Numbered from the stretch's first letter, positions 34,109 to 46,738 are shown. The stretch is 64,000 nucleotides of DNA from Mermis nigrescens (GCA_036768485.1 JAVLUZ010000019.1:808548-872547), one strand, 5' to 3'. Program-made: numbers and translations. The notes: generated from the sequence alone by a model not told the origin.

Positions 34109-34375
34109 TTCCGGCTTTTGACTATCTCGTTTACGAGATTAAGAAAAACGTATTATCAAAATGGATACCGTTTTGAAGCTAATTGCAATTTAAGAAAGAA
34201 TCTCCTCGTACATCATAAAATGTGCATTGAAAATGAAATTTTGGAGGAGGGTCTTGTTGGATATTTTCGTTTTATTTGGATATTTGGCTATCTGGGGAGT
34301 GCGATGAACTCAGCGCCAGTGTACATACAATTCAAATTAGTTTACACGGAAAATAACGACGTTAGTGCAATGTAA
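33977..34375 (+). CDS. Putative small secreted protein (132 aa)
   Basis: From the ATG at 33977 the product has a classic signal peptide: hydrophobic residues 2-20 (LQSILIFIVGINVVLSS) followed by LCS, a plausible cleavage site. The mature part has five Cys, a basic centre (TRLRKTYYQNGYRF, NLRKNLLVHHK) and a hydrophobic segment near residues 95-110 (GLVGYFRFIWIFGYLGSA). No family is recognised. The first 44 codons lie in a perfect inverted duplication whose other arm is at 32407-32578. The function and even expression are unproven; it could be one exon of a split gene. Confidence 0.4.
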   Translation: MLQSILIFIVGINVVLSSLCSTFDSLKEQKHITFQCSSSIFPTSFRLLTISFTRLRKTYYQNGYRFEANCNLRKNLLVHHKMCIENEILEEGLVGYFRFIWIFGYLGSAMNSAPVYIQFKLVYTENNDVSAM

Positions 34376-35160
34376 TATAAATGATCATATTTAAGCCATG
34401 AGCATACATATTGTTCCACATAACACGCGAGTTGCATAAAACACGAATTCAAAACAAACAAAAAGTGTTAACTCAAATCTAACGACCGATGTTTAAAGTG
34501 CAACAGAGCGACAAGTAGAGAAACATAAAATGAATAAAATATGTAGGGCAAATTTACTACAGTAATACGATTAACAATAAACTACATTAAGATTTCACAA
34601 TGGAAGTAAAATTGATCTCACTTTGTATTTTCGAAATTTGCCGACAGTCACTAAAACTACACTTCTGGCCTTAATTTTAGTTTTTAAACTACAAAAGTCA
34701 GTAAATGTCAGTAAAGTACTATCTGGCACAAAACACCGGAAAAAATTGAAAAAAGATGACAAAAATGGCTAAAATCATCCAAGAATACACATCTGATCTT
34801 CATTGAGCCTGAAAATCATTTGACGACAGGGGCAGCCTCCCGCCCTTGCTTTAAATCTGCCAGTGGTATTTTCGCAGGTAAAAAGAGTTAAGACTACCAG
34901 TCATTTTGATTTGAGTCACTGATCAATTTCCTATTTCCATAAAGAGAAGCGCCGAATGGATCAAGCGGTATGGTCAGTGGTACCGCAGTACATTGAAATA
35001 ATTTATAAATAGCATTAAACTATCGGTATTACACTAATTGATTTATTTTGAGTGTGCTGTTAGTACGAAATACATGATTCAGAGCCAAAAATACGGATAA
35101 TTGCTGTAATCGTAATTAACGAAGCAATTAGTCAATAACATACAAAACAAAAGATCATTA
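34376..35160. other. Nothing coding; weak tRNA-like or SINE-like scrap
   Basis: 34945-34990 (TGGATCAAGCGGTATGGTCA, GTGGTACCGCAGTAC) resembles the reverse complement of 35750-35800. A-box-like motifs are visible but no B box, so this is only a possible SINE scrap. Confidence 0.25.
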
Positions 35161-35162
35161 AT

Positions 35163-35468
35163 CTAAATCAGCGGACAAAGCTGTAACCATTTTGAGGAAA
35201 CAACGCGCAAAGGAAGCGGATGATCTTTTTTGCTCTCTTCATTTGAATGTCGAAACATAACAACACAAAATTCTTTCGGTGATTCAGGATAATAATGGTC
35301 ATCTTTGTTGAAAACTTTTATTTCGACACGTTTATCAGAAGTCACTTCTTTGTGGATGCTGCGACCGTTTCGCCGTTTTTGTAACAACATTAATTGAATA
35401 TCGTGCCGTATCGTACAAGCATAACTTCTTCCCCGATAGCCATAATCTGAATTCGAATAAAAGAACAT
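35163..35468 (-). CDS. Unrecognised ORF or exon (~100 aa)
   Basis: A minus-strand frame rich in Lys, Arg and acidic residues (KRVEIKVFNKDDHYYPESPK, SNEESKKDHPLPLRVVSSKW). A neighbouring upstream frame (35335-35613) contains GTACAT at 35505-35510 and a pyrimidine-poor ATTCAG at 35452-35457, which could be a small intron, but joining at these sites does not keep the frame. No family recognised; could be a decayed gene or a repeat-derived frame. Confidence 0.25.
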   Translation of the reverse strand: MFFYSNSDYGYRGRSYACTIRHDIQLMLLQKRRNGRSIHKEVTSDKRVEIKVFNKDDHYYPESPKEFCVVMFRHSNEESKKDHPLPLRVVSSKWLQLCPLI

Positions 35469-35613
35469 AAGATAATAACTGAACAGAAATATGCCAATTG
35501 AAATACTTATGTACGTTTAATCCAATAATTTTTTCTGATGAAAGTTTATCATAAGCTGGACACAACAGAGTAATTTTTGTATTTTTGGATATTGCCCAAT
35601 TCGGACCCCACAA

Positions 35614-37590
35614 TTTTTGGTGCTTCGTAGAGATGAAAAATTGATCATTGTGTGGAATTCAAACGGGCTCAGGGTTTTCATAAGCTGTTTTCGATAACGA
35701 AATATAATTTTAGAAGAAAGGTGAGACTTTTAAACTGTTTTTGAAGTACCGCTGCAATACCGACCATCCCACTTGACCGACTAACCTTATGTCACGTAAA
35801 GGTTAAAAAATTGATCACTATTTTGACTTGGAACAGGCATATATTATTTTAAGATCGTCTTTAGACCAACCGCTGCACTACAGATCAATCAATCAGAATG
35901 ATTTTCACACATGCACATAGGGAAGTGAGGGGGGTATTACCCCCCGCTGAGATGTCAGCTAGACAGGTACTGTCCGGCGATTTTGAGTGAATTGGTCTTG
36001 TTCTGCATCATTATTGACATAAAAATTAGTGAAAATGTCAAATTTTTCTTGCGCTTCGAGCCGGGTTAGTACTTTTATGTACTTTTTTACCCAGAAATCG
36101 TCAAAAATTAATCAATTTCTGTATTTCTTGGTGCGAAAAGTCATGAAATATAGTCAAAATGAAGTGATAATGCTTTAAAAATGCGAAATTACCCCAAAAA
36201 GACGTTTTATATGCTATTTTGACCACTTTGGTCGTTTAAGCAACAAAAACATTTTTGAAAATTTACTGTTTTTTTTGGATTTCTGAGATTTAGCCCCCCC
36301 CCTCTGCCGACCCGGACCTTGTGCACCTATGATGATTTTATATATCATAATTCATAATTATAATCTATAATATTACTATAATTTGCCTAAGTCGCGGATT
36401 AAAAAACTGAGGTTTTTTATAGCAAGAACTATATAAAAAGTTTCGCCAGAAAAATTGAATTTCATTATCTAAATGGATAAAACAAAGAATAGAACGTAGA
36501 AAAATATGAGTTTCTCGCTTTGCCCCAATGAACTTGCCAAGATATAGACGATTTAATACTGTATCTGTATTTCACATGAATATAGGTATGATTGAGGAGG
36601 TCAAGATTCGACGCCGAGAACCTGGCGTACTGTCTCAAAAATCGATAATTGCCCTTTGACCACTAAAATTAGACTTTTACCCATTTCTTGTACTCGTCCG
36701 ATTTGGACTGCCCAAAATTTCCATGCTGCCCATGAATGGTTCACACCCGTTAGGCCCTATGATAGGTATGGGTCTGCATAAGTAAATAAGCAAAAGAAAC
36801 GAGATTTAATCAGAGCTTAGGCAGAAATAAGGGAGGAAAACAACAAAAATTACTAAAAACATTGTAACATAGATTATGTTGCCGACAGGGTTGTATCCAA
36901 GGGGGGCGGGGAGCGACTGCCCCGGTAAGTCGTAAAAAAAGTTTGAAAGGCAAGATAATCCACGCAAAGATCGAAAAATCGAACGTATTTGCCGTACAAC
37001 TTCAAATTTTTTCCATCATTTTAACTCAAGCGCCACCATAAATGACATATTTTATATCACTTTTCAAGTGGAAAGAATTTTTTAAGTTCGAATTTTATTA
37101 TCTTAGTGCATAGAGCATGTCGAGAAACGCTGAAAAATGCGGTTTTCGCGAGTTATACCGGCGACTTTCCCCAGATATAGACCATTTTATGTTGGGTCCG
37201 CCCTCCCTCTTGGCCCTATCCTGGATATGGGCCCGGTTGCCGATATCATGTTCTATGTAATAGACAACTATTTTACATCAAAACTTTCTTCGATTTGCTA
37301 ATTAAGCGGGTGCTAATAAATAATTGAATAAAAGTTTACATACTGATGCACAAATTTACAAAGTTTAAAAAAGCTACTACCGAAAATGGCCTGGTCCATA
37401 GTTGATCTTGTGAGATCGTGGGGCCTAAGGCAACACAAGGTTTGTATTTCCGGAATAGCATAGAGTTATGAATTTTCAGACAGAACAATATTATACTATT
37501 TACGCCATAAATGGAATATAATGACTTTTAAAGTGGTGCATAACAGATTGCATCGGGATTTCAAAAAATGCACAACAAATTGAGTAACAA
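35614..37590. other. No gene; scattered C/G-rich repeat scraps
   Basis: Pieces with GGGGGTATTACCCCC (35933-35947), TTAGCCCCCCCCCTCTGCC (36291-36309) and GGGGGCGGGGAGCG (36901-36914) resemble ends of Rep-G-like elements but no complete copy could be delimited. No coding frame supported. Confidence 0.35.
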
Positions 37591-37864
37591 CCATACCTGG
37601 ACGTGGGAGGTTTGGGGATATGCATCCCCCAGAAGGCAAAATACCCAACAAAAATGGCAAATACCCAACAATACTCCCCAGAATTTCATTTTTTGAAACT
37701 TTTTCTAATTTTTTCGGTTTTTTATTATGCCAATCGGTAGAGCTCGACGCGATACGTTCAAAAATAGTGTTTTTCGCCATAACACCGTTTTAAAGGCCAA
37801 AAATCTGACTTTTAAAAATTTTCGCACTCCCCCAGTACTTTGGAACCGCCCACCCACCTATGGT
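37591..37864 (+). repeat. Rep-G copy 2
   Basis: CCATACCTGGACGTGGGAGG to CCACCTATGG, aligning with 33594-33847 throughout. Frames at 37496-37780 (minus) and 37727-37909 (plus) arise from the repeat. Confidence 0.8.
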
Positions 37865-38402
37865 AACAACCGAGAAACGCAAAGAACTGAAAAGAAAAAT
37901 GGCAACTGAAAATGTAGAGAATACAGGTTTCAAAAAATTAATTTTTTAATAATTGTATTCAATAACACGTAATATTACAGGAATACTACTACTAAACGTC
38001 TATCTTATCGTAGTTGCGCACTAGTTTAAGGAAGATGAAAATAAAAACTCAGAAAAACTCTAGATCAACGTTTTCCGATAAATAAAAAATTTTTTTTACA
38101 ATTTGAACACGGAATGCAACAAAAGGAATTGTAACCAAGTTCGCCTCCATAGTTTACGGTGCTTAGCTTCAGGCAGATATATTTTTTCATTAAAGCAACA
38201 GTGTATTTCTAGATCAAGCTATGAAACCGACTTGTGATTTATGTATGAATTAATACTTTTTTATTGAAAGAATATGGAACGCGAGGTATTAGAATTCACA
38301 AGTCCAAAAACGTTCATGTGTCATTGTATTGTATATGAATATTAAGCAAACAATGACGTCGATAAAATGAAAATTTCAAGTTAAAATTAAGTCTTTTTGT
38401 AA
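37865..38402. other. AT-rich, nothing recognised
   Basis: No gene or repeat recognised. Confidence 0.4.
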
Positions 38403-39831
<1,429 letters not shown>

Positions 39832-39978
39832 AGAAGAGCGAAGGTACTCACAAGAGCGAAGATATTCACATGAGCGAAGGTATTCACAAGAGCGAAGGTA
39901 TTCACATGAGCGAAGGTATTCATAAGAGCGAATCTATTCAGAAGAGCGAATGTATTCAGAAGAGCGAAGGTACAAACC
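39832..39978 (+). repeat. 18-bp tandem repeat (AGAGCGAAGGTATTCACA)
   Basis: About eight copies of AGAGCGAAGGTATTCACA-like units. Because 18 is a multiple of three, one frame encodes a KSEGIH/MSEGIH peptide repeat (39795-39998), but there is no other sign of a gene. An isolated pair of units lies at 40529-40556 and an inverted array at 40733-40822. Confidence 0.9.
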
Positions 39979-40002
39979 GAGTTTTTAGAGGCACATAATC
40001 AC

Positions 40003-40107
40003 ACATGGGCGTGGGGGTCTCTGGACCCACAGAATCCGGCGGACCCCCAAAAATTGATAATTTCCGCTAGCCCCCCAGAGTTTTCATGCTGCCCACCTAT
40101 GCACATA
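40003..40107 (+). repeat. Short Rep-G-related element
   Basis: It begins CACATGGGCGTGGGGG and ends CTGCCCACCTATG, the same type of inverted ends as Rep-G with a much shorter interior. Confidence 0.5.
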
Positions 40108-40528
40108 ATTTATTTAAACGTTAAAATAATATTTTGGTTAAAGCTAAAATGATATTTTTGTGTATTAAAACATCACCTAAACAGCCTTTCAATAGCAATT
40201 TTTCGCCAAAAATTCAAAGACAATTTAGAAAATTGTAGTCGTTGAAGCAGGACGTAAGAACAATCAAATAATGTACCTACCATAATACAACCCCATCCCC
40301 TTATTTCATAAACTAATGCTTGAGTATACAGATGAACAACAGGGATGCAAGCACCATGAAATTTATCCTTAAATTAAAACACGTGATTATACATATTAGA
40401 AGAGAAATTAATATACCTATAGCGTGCTTAATTTTTCGACGTTTCCCAACGAGCTTTGTCCATGTATCAAAAAAATTTGGAGAACGGGAAGGTTTTCAAA
40501 GATTATTTAAGGTTTTATAATTTTTATC
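40108..40528. other. Nothing recognised
   Basis: A 66-codon frame at 40320-40520 has no motif. Confidence 0.4.
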
Positions 40529-40549
40529 AGAAGAGCGAAGGTATTCACA

Positions 40550-40707
40550 CGAGCGAAGGTTTCTCATCGAGCACTATCCATTGGCATCAAAAAATTGCGA
40601 AAAAACAGAAAAAATTTTTAAAAATTGAATTCTGGGGGTATTTTTTTCTGGAGGGGGTATTTTGGTTTCTCGTGGGTGGTGCATACCCCCAAACCCCCTA
40701 CACAGAG
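40550..40707 (-). repeat. Rep-G copy 3 (truncated)
   Basis: TTTCTCATCGAGCACTATCC, TTGGCATCAAAAAATTGCG, GAATTCTGGGGG and ACCCCCAAACCCCCTAC match 52795-52925. The left end has been replaced by the 18-bp repeat. Confidence 0.75.
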
Positions 40708-40732
40708 GTGTGGTCACTCTTCTGACTACCTT

Positions 40733-40822
40733 GAATACCTTCGCGCTTGTGAATACTTTCGCTCTTCTGACTACCTTCGCTCTTATGCATACCTTCGCTC
40801 TTGTGAATACCTACGCTCTAAT
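40733..40822 (-). repeat. 18-bp tandem repeat, inverted array
   Basis: Units such as CTTCGCTCTTGTGAATAC are the reverse complement of the array at 39832-39978. The two arrays lie about 750 bp apart and face each other; both outer flanks contain AATAACGAG. Confidence 0.85.
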
Positions 40823-41029
40823 GCTACTGACCCAATAACGAGCTCTGTTCGATTCTAACGAAGCAAGATATCGATTTTCAACTTGCAAAAAAATCTCGAA
40901 ATTCTTCTAATAATATAGGATTTAAATTATACGACTAAACATTCCAAACTCAAAATTGTGACTTAACATTTTGAGACAATATGTAGTTTAAAACGCTCTA
41001 TCGATTGATGCATAATACAACAAGGTGAA

Positions 41030-41213
41030 CCTGTTTACAGGTAAGAGAAATGTAATTCCTCCCGCGATTTGCATATTCAAATAATTTATCACCAACAAAT
41101 TAAAAATTTTAAGTTCAACATCAGGACGATTGCTACTAACTAGAATAACATAAAAACAACATAAAAAAGTCTGGTCATCGCTGAAAATCTTGAAATAAAT
41201 TGCAAAATCTTAA
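41030..41213. repeat. Rep-R copy 2, left part (split by a transposon)
   Basis: CGATTTGCATATTCAAAT and ATCGCTGAAAATCTTGAAAT match 45595-45740. The match continues at 44417, on the other side of the 3.2-kb transposon. Confidence 0.8.
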
Positions 41214-41740
41214 GAGTCAATTTCTGTAACTTTCACCCCGGCGGCGGACAGTCAAAAAATAACCTATCCTCATTTTAACGTATGTTGTACAGTTTTTTAA
41301 TTCTAAGCAACATGGTGCAAAGCGTTTTGTACAAAAACCATTTTCCACTTGGAACATCAACCTCAAAGTTTGAAAAATCGACACTTTTTGTCAAAAAAGA
41401 GTAGATTTACTTTTATGACTATAATTTCTTAACAATGCAAGATATCAGGGTCAAATTTTTTTTAAATGAAAGAGCGAGATTTTCTCTACGAGTCGAAGCG
41501 TTGATAAGTCCACAAAATTGACGGATTCAGGAATTACGTAAGACTAAATATGAAAAAGTTTGACTTTGTGCACTAAAAAATTTCACATTTTATACTATAA
41601 CTCCTATACTAGATGCGGGTGATTCTCAAAATTTTGATATAATGTGGCTTTTAGATGCGACATGTATTTGGCAGAAAATAAAAAAAATTAAAGGACCACT
41701 TTTTGAGCAATGAGTCTTCACGCAAGCCCATTTATAATCC

Positions 41741-42868
41741 ATGAATGAAATTGCTTCAAACCTGCACATCAATATAAAACAATGGGATTTCAGCGATCCA
41801 CAGTCAGGAAAAGGCGATTGTGACAGAATGGCTGGTGCAATAAAGCGAAAAGTGAAGCTTTATATTGATGAGAATCACAAATGTTCTACCCCAGCTGGAT
41901 ATGTCCACTGTATCTCTGCCTATGATGGTATAAAAGGAATGTCAGTCTTATATGGATCACTAGCAAAATCTAAGTCAAATTTGGCACAGATACAGAGCAT
42001 TAACTTTCTAAATAATTTCAAATTTGAGGATGGTCAAATCATAGCCTGGAAGGCTTATAGCATTGGCTCAGGAATGCTAATTCCTGAAAATTCCTGGAAA
42101 GGCAAGCATGGAAAATGTACATTTACCCCAATTTTAATTTACCACCAGGGTAGATTGCCGAGTCAGATTTCATTGTCCAATCTGTGGATACCTATACAAG
42201 ACAAGAGAAGTCAGGAACTTTCAACAAGAGCCAATTGTACTTCTGACAATGCCCATGATACAGGTGCGAATCTTTTCTTGTGCCCTGTAAGCGGATGCTT
42301 GAAGTCTTATCCAAGCTTGCAAGAACTGGATGACCATCTAGATCTAGGATTCCATCAATATCAACCCGAGAGGCAAACTTTACGTGATGCAGCAGTAACA
42401 ACATATGTTAATACAATAGAGCAACGGCACTTGACACCTAGGCTAGCTAGCTTAAATGAAGTTTTGCAAAATCAATGGCAAACATATTCCACCGACAATA
42501 ATATTGATCATTTAGAAGCGGGGTGGGCCTTACGGCAGCGCAGAATATGCAAAGCTTTTTCTGAAAAGCAGCGCCGATTCCTTATCCAGAAATTTGACTA
42601 TGGTGTGCAGAATCGCCAGAAATATGACCCGCAAGATGTGGCGAAAGAAATGCGAAGCTTGCCACAGTTTAGCTCATCAGAATATCTTACATGGCAACAA
42701 ATAGCAAATTTTTGGTCGCGTGAAGCCAGAAAACGAGAATCAGAGGGAGCAGCGCAAGATGTGACTGATGAATGCCCAGAGGATGAATTTATGGCTGACC
42801 CAAACCTTGAATTAGAGTCTGAAGAAATTGATGATGTTCTGCTGCACAGTGACTGTTTTGATGTTTGA
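41741..42868 (+). CDS. C2H2 zinc-finger protein of a DNA transposon (375 aa)
   Basis: It is the longest intact ORF in the window, opening with MNEIASNLHI a few bases inside the left inverted repeat. Residues 14-31 (QWDFSDPQSGKGDCDRMA) form a conserved-looking block that I associate with large transposon-derived proteins of animals. A C2H2 zinc finger lies at about 181-205 (Cys181, Cys186, His199, His205). Residues 275-345 are helical and basic (FSEKQRRFLIQKFDYG, DVAKEMRSLPQF, WQQIANFWSREARKRE), a possible DNA-binding tail, and the C-terminus is acidic. A stop in frame upstream and the abrupt start suggest it is the C-terminal part of a longer protein. A role in transposition is inferred from context only. 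Confidence 0.7.
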   Translation: MNEIASNLHINIKQWDFSDPQSGKGDCDRMAGAIKRKVKLYIDENHKCSTPAGYVHCISAYDGIKGMSVLYGSLAKSKSNLAQIQSINFLNNFKFEDGQIIAWKAYSIGSGMLIPENSWKGKHGKCTFTPILIYHQGRLPSQISLSNLWIPIQDKRSQELSTRANCTSDNAHDTGANLFLCPVSGCLKSYPSLQELDDHLDLGFHQYQPERQTLRDAAVTTYVNTIEQRHLTPRLASLNEVLQNQWQTYSTDNNIDHLEAGWALRQRRICKAFSEKQRRFLIQKFDYGVQNRQKYDPQDVAKEMRSLPQFSSSEYLTWQQIANFWSREARKRESEGAAQDVTDECPEDEFMADPNLELESEEIDDVLLHSDCFDV

Positions 42869-43882
42869 ATTTGTTGTAACAATTTGTCGCATGATATTAA
42901 GTCCTCATAGTCCATTCCTGATCCTAACTCAACTTTTTATGGAATAGCTTTGAATGATAGCATCTATGTCCCAGTAATCCAAAGCAAGATTATATATGTA
43001 CATTTGTCACTGTTTGAGTAATCTTTCATATGAGTCCATAAGCTGAGTTCTCTACAGCCAAGCTTGCGTCTTTTGCACTTCTCAATACAAAGTAGATATT
43101 GCTTCAAAAATGTTTACTTACAGTATGGCCCTTCTAAAAGCTTGAACTTAATCAACTTGCTATCTTCCTTTGCTTTAAGAAATTTTATTTTAATTCTTCT
43201 TATGCAAAGAAACTGACATTAGCACATGCTTACATTCACAACAAATCAATCCATACCTACATGGTGAGTAGGTAAACTACAGATGTAATTGGGGCAAAGT
43301 GAAATCCCATCAGAATTAATTATCTTCAGATATACAACTGAGCAAGCTAAAAAATAAGACACTTCTTGATAGTCATGCTTCGAGAAATTGGGTGTTGTTC
43401 TCTTATTATGCGCTGAATATGGTGAGGTGCAGTAAAATTGTGTTAATTTCCTATAATGAATGATCCCCTAGAACATAGAAAGGTTTTTGAGTGTATCCAG
43501 TCATGTGTCATAGTAGTATTTACTTAATGATCCGTTGCTCAAGAAGTGGTTTAGCAATATTTTTATTTTTTACCAATGGCACAAAACGGCTTACAGTAAC
43601 AATGTGTTAAAATTTAAATAATGTCCCATGTCTAATGCAGGAGTTATAATTGGAAAAAGAAGAATTTTGTGTGCTGATAATCAGCCATTCCTACCTGACT
43701 TGCACTTACGCTAAGGGCCACTGTTCAATCAGAAATTTGACAACTTTCATATTCTTTTGCCGATAACATCATAAGACTAAGTAAATTATTTAACCAAAAT
43801 TTTGAGAGTTGGTCTTACCTTACTTGCGAGATATAACGTCTAAAAGAAAAGTTTTGGGCAAGAACAATTGTGTAACTCACAA
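42869..43882. other. Non-coding interior of the TTAA transposon
   Basis: About 1 kb between the ORF stop and the right inverted repeat, AT-rich. No second gene seen. Confidence 0.5.
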
Positions 43883-44416
43883 TAAATGGTCTTGCGTGAA
43901 GACTCATTGCTCAAAAAGTGGTCCTTTAATTTTTTTTATTTTTTGCCAAATATATGTCACATCTAAGTGCCACATCATACTAAAATTTTGGGAATCACCC
44001 GCATCTAGTATAGGAGTTATAGGACAAAATGTGAAATTTTTTAGTGCACATAGTCAAACTTTTTCACTATTCAGTCTTACATAATTTCTCAACCCGTCAA
44101 ACTTGTGGACTTATCAAAGTGATAATTCAAAGCCAGAATCTTGTGCTCTTTCATTTAAAGAAATATTGACTCTAATATCTTGCGTTGTTAAGAAGTTATA
44201 GTCATAAAAGTAAATCTACTCTTTTTTGACAAAAAGTGTCGATTTTTCAAACTTTGAGATTGATGTTCCAAGCGAAAAATGGTTTTTGTACAAAACGCTT
44301 TACACCATGTTGCTCAGAATAAAAAACTGTACAACATACGTCAAAATGAGGATAGGTTATTTTTTAACTGTCCGCCCTTACTACATCGCTGGGTTGATTC
44401 TTACAGAAATTGACTC

Positions 44417-44830
44417 TAAAATTTAAAATTTTTCACTAGACAAAAAATGCAAGTCATTCGCGTCACATTTGATTAAAAAATCTAATATTCTACGATTAGA
44501 TGTAACTTTATATGGCGAACAGAATGAGGTATCACATGACTAGAAATAAAAAAACTAAAAAAATTCATTTTTTCCGCAATTTTAAATTCGATTTGATTCC
44601 TTCAATTTAAGCTTTAAAAAAATTTCCAAGCACACGTGTTGACTTTTTTTCCTCGGAGGGTTCATAAAAATGAATTTGTACATTTTTTATCCATTCGTTC
44701 ACTTACAACAGCGTGACAGCTTTTTAGCAAACTTTGAAATTTGCACTTGAATAAAAATGTAAATTTTGATGATAAGCAAAAATCTTTGAAAATGGCAGTA
44801 TGGTCTGGTTAGTACTATCGATTCTGAAAA
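44417..44830. repeat. Rep-R copy 2, right part
   Basis: It continues the alignment with 45750-46140 (CACATTTGAT-AAAAAATCTAATATT, GAGGTATCACA(T/C)GACTA) and with 38490-38700. Confidence 0.8.
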
Positions 44831-45519
44831 AATTTGCTGTAATACAATTAAAAGGAAGTTTTAAGAAATGGTTAGCATATCGAAACAAATTCGGCGAATC
44901 TATGTTTTCTGATCTTTTTTCATTTCGCCTTATCGCTCATCTTTTTCCTTTATTCCTACGTTTTTATCCATCATTTCCATTTTCTGCTTTCGCGCATTTT
45001 ACCAAAAAGCTGCGGAAAAATTCTCCTTCATAAAAAATGAAATCGAAGCGCAATTTTTGAAGATTCAATTCTGCAGAATCGTAATTTTACGTGAATTCAA
45101 TTCATTTCAATTCGACACAGTATTGACTATTATGACAAATTAAAATAATTATGAATAACACGCGTGTGATAACATAATCACATAATGGAAAGATTAGAAA
45201 TATTGCACAATTTTCTGTGCGGTAGTGCTGCTTCCTTAACCATATCGATACACTTGCTACATAAGTAGATACATCGGTTACCTACATACCTACATACTTT
45301 TTTCATAATATCGTTTAACAAACGAGTCCTTTCTTATCTATCTTCGCGCAACGAAATACAATGTCAATATTATCGATCTTCGCACAACGAAATAAAATGT
45401 CAATCTTATCGATCTTCGCGCAACGAAATAAAATATCAATTGTTGACTTCCGAAAAATCCTTAATTCTTTTTCTTTTTTTTAAAGCAATACAAACTCAAA
45501 ACTATGAATTAAAATTGTA
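44831..45519. other. No gene; short ATCTTCGC(G/A)CAACGAAATA repeat
   Basis: Three near-identical units of about 37 bp (ATCTTCGCGCAACGAAATA) occur at about 45341-45430. Otherwise AT-rich, without a supported gene. Confidence 0.5.
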
Positions 45520-46240
45520 CAGTAATAGGTAATTTTCATATGATACAAACAAGATGATGGTGTACATACGAAAAAGAACTTTAATTTCTTTTCCGATTTG
45601 CATATGCAAATGATTTAATAAGAAGAAATTAATAATCATAATTTCAGCATGAAAACGATTGTTATTAATTAGAGCAACATAAAAACAAAATAAAAAATAC
45701 TTGTTATCGCTGAAAATCCTGAAATAAACGACAAAGTCTTGAAATTTACACTTTTTCCAAAGGTTAAAATGTAATTTAATTACGTCACATTTGATAAAAA
45801 AATCTAATATTTTACAGTTAGATGTAATTCTTTTAGACGAACACAATGAGGTATCACACGACTATAAATCTTTTTGTGAGAAAAATTCAATTTTTTCGTA
45901 ATTTTAAAATCGGTTTCATTCCTTGAATTCGACTTTTAAAAAAATTTCCAAGGGGACGTCTCGACTTTTTTTCTTAGAATGGTTCATAAAAAAAATTTCA
46001 ACAGTTTCTGTCCATACCACCAGGAGCAGACCCCCGACCACATTTTTCTCAAAATTCGAAATTCACCCTTGAATAAAAACGGCAATTTTAAACTTGAGAA
46101 AAAAAATTTAAACCTGCAATGGGATCTGGTTAGAACAACTGATCCTCCAAAAATTATTTGAATACGATCAAAGCCAAGGATTTTATCGACGTTAGAAATT
46201 AAAAAACCCCGCTAATGCAAAACATAGCGAGTCAAACATA
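45520..46240. repeat. Rep-R copy 3 (uninterrupted)
   Basis: It aligns end to end with 41030-41213 plus 44417-44830 and, in its last part, with 38490-38789. It ends GAGTCAAACATATATATAGA, again at a TA run. Being uninterrupted, it serves as the empty-site reference for the transposon at 41214. Confidence 0.8.
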
Positions 46241-46734
46241 TATATAGAGAGCTACCGCTCTCTATATGATATCGTTTTTTAAACCAGTCGCAAATCAATT
46301 TATTGTTTAACGATCGGTTATTTAAAAAGTAGCATAAAATGCTATTTATAGTGTAATTTTGAGAAAGCTTATACGCTGCAAAGAGGCAGTACATAACGCG
46401 CATGGACAATAAGTTTGACTGCAGCGCTTTTTTCACCCCGACCGACGTACTGATGGGGGTAAGATGAAAATGATGAAAAGCGTAGAATGGCTTTTTCTAA
46501 ACATTTTCCATACTCTTCAGGCTCTTCTACAAAACTGTCAAAAAATATAATTTTATTCACTTCGGGTTTAAAGAAGAGAACTTAATGCATGCCTACACCA
46601 CGTGTAGTATTCACAATAATATAAAACAATTGCTCATTTTTGTCAATTTTTAAGTCGTACACCTCATTGCATGAAAAGACACCTTTTAAATGCCGATTAA
46701 ATTGGGCTAACGTTCTCAGCTGACCGGAGTTCAT
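46212..46734 (-). pseudogene. Polinton adenain-like cysteine protease, inactivated
   Basis: In Polintons/adintoviruses this protease processes capsid precursors. The frame starts with ATG at 46734 (MNSGQLRTLAQF) and has the early SCNEVYDL and IIVNTTRGVG blocks. The catalytic His is followed by a stop (46582-46584) where the family has Trp in a HW pair. FFKPEVNKIIFFDSF follows. A frameshift near 46430 leads to the C-terminal MYCLFAAYKLSQNYTINS and ICDWFKKRYHIE. In that part the expected catalytic Cys is read as Arg (SMRVMYC, codon at 46398-46400). The gene lies just downstream of the capsid gene. Family assignment rests on this order and the motifs. Confidence 0.65.
46242..46267. repeat. Perfect 11-bp hairpin
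   Basis: ATATAGAGAGC and GCTCTCTATAT flank a TACC loop. It lies at the end of Rep-R copy 3 and the start of the Polinton remnant, where the other Rep-R copy turns into (TA)n. Confidence 0.85.
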
Positions 46735-46738
46735 AATT

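Larger units (their letters stand above)
41214..44416 (+). mobile_element. DNA transposon, ~520-bp TIRs, TTAA-type target
   Basis: A 3203-bp element begins GAGTCAATTTCTG and ends CAGAAATTGACTC. Inverted repeats run from 41214 to about 41734 and from about 43883 to 44416, differing by substitutions and small gaps. The left flank is TTAA (41210-41213) and the right flank TAAA, read as TTAA with one base lost. The uninterrupted Rep-R copy at 45520-46240 gives the empty site (near 45740). TTAA targets are used by piggyBac and Kolobok elements. The single ORF (41741-42868) starts just inside the left repeat; no complete transposase catalytic domain was recognised, so it may be non-autonomous. Confidence 0.75.

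Noticed and set aside
35163..35613. Two-exon host gene with a GT-AG intron
   Set aside because: Candidate splice sites are visible but joining them breaks the frame; kept only as an unrecognised ORF.
34945..35900. Pair of inverted tRNA-derived SINEs
   Set aside because: Only A-box-like motifs are present; no B box, tail or target duplication.
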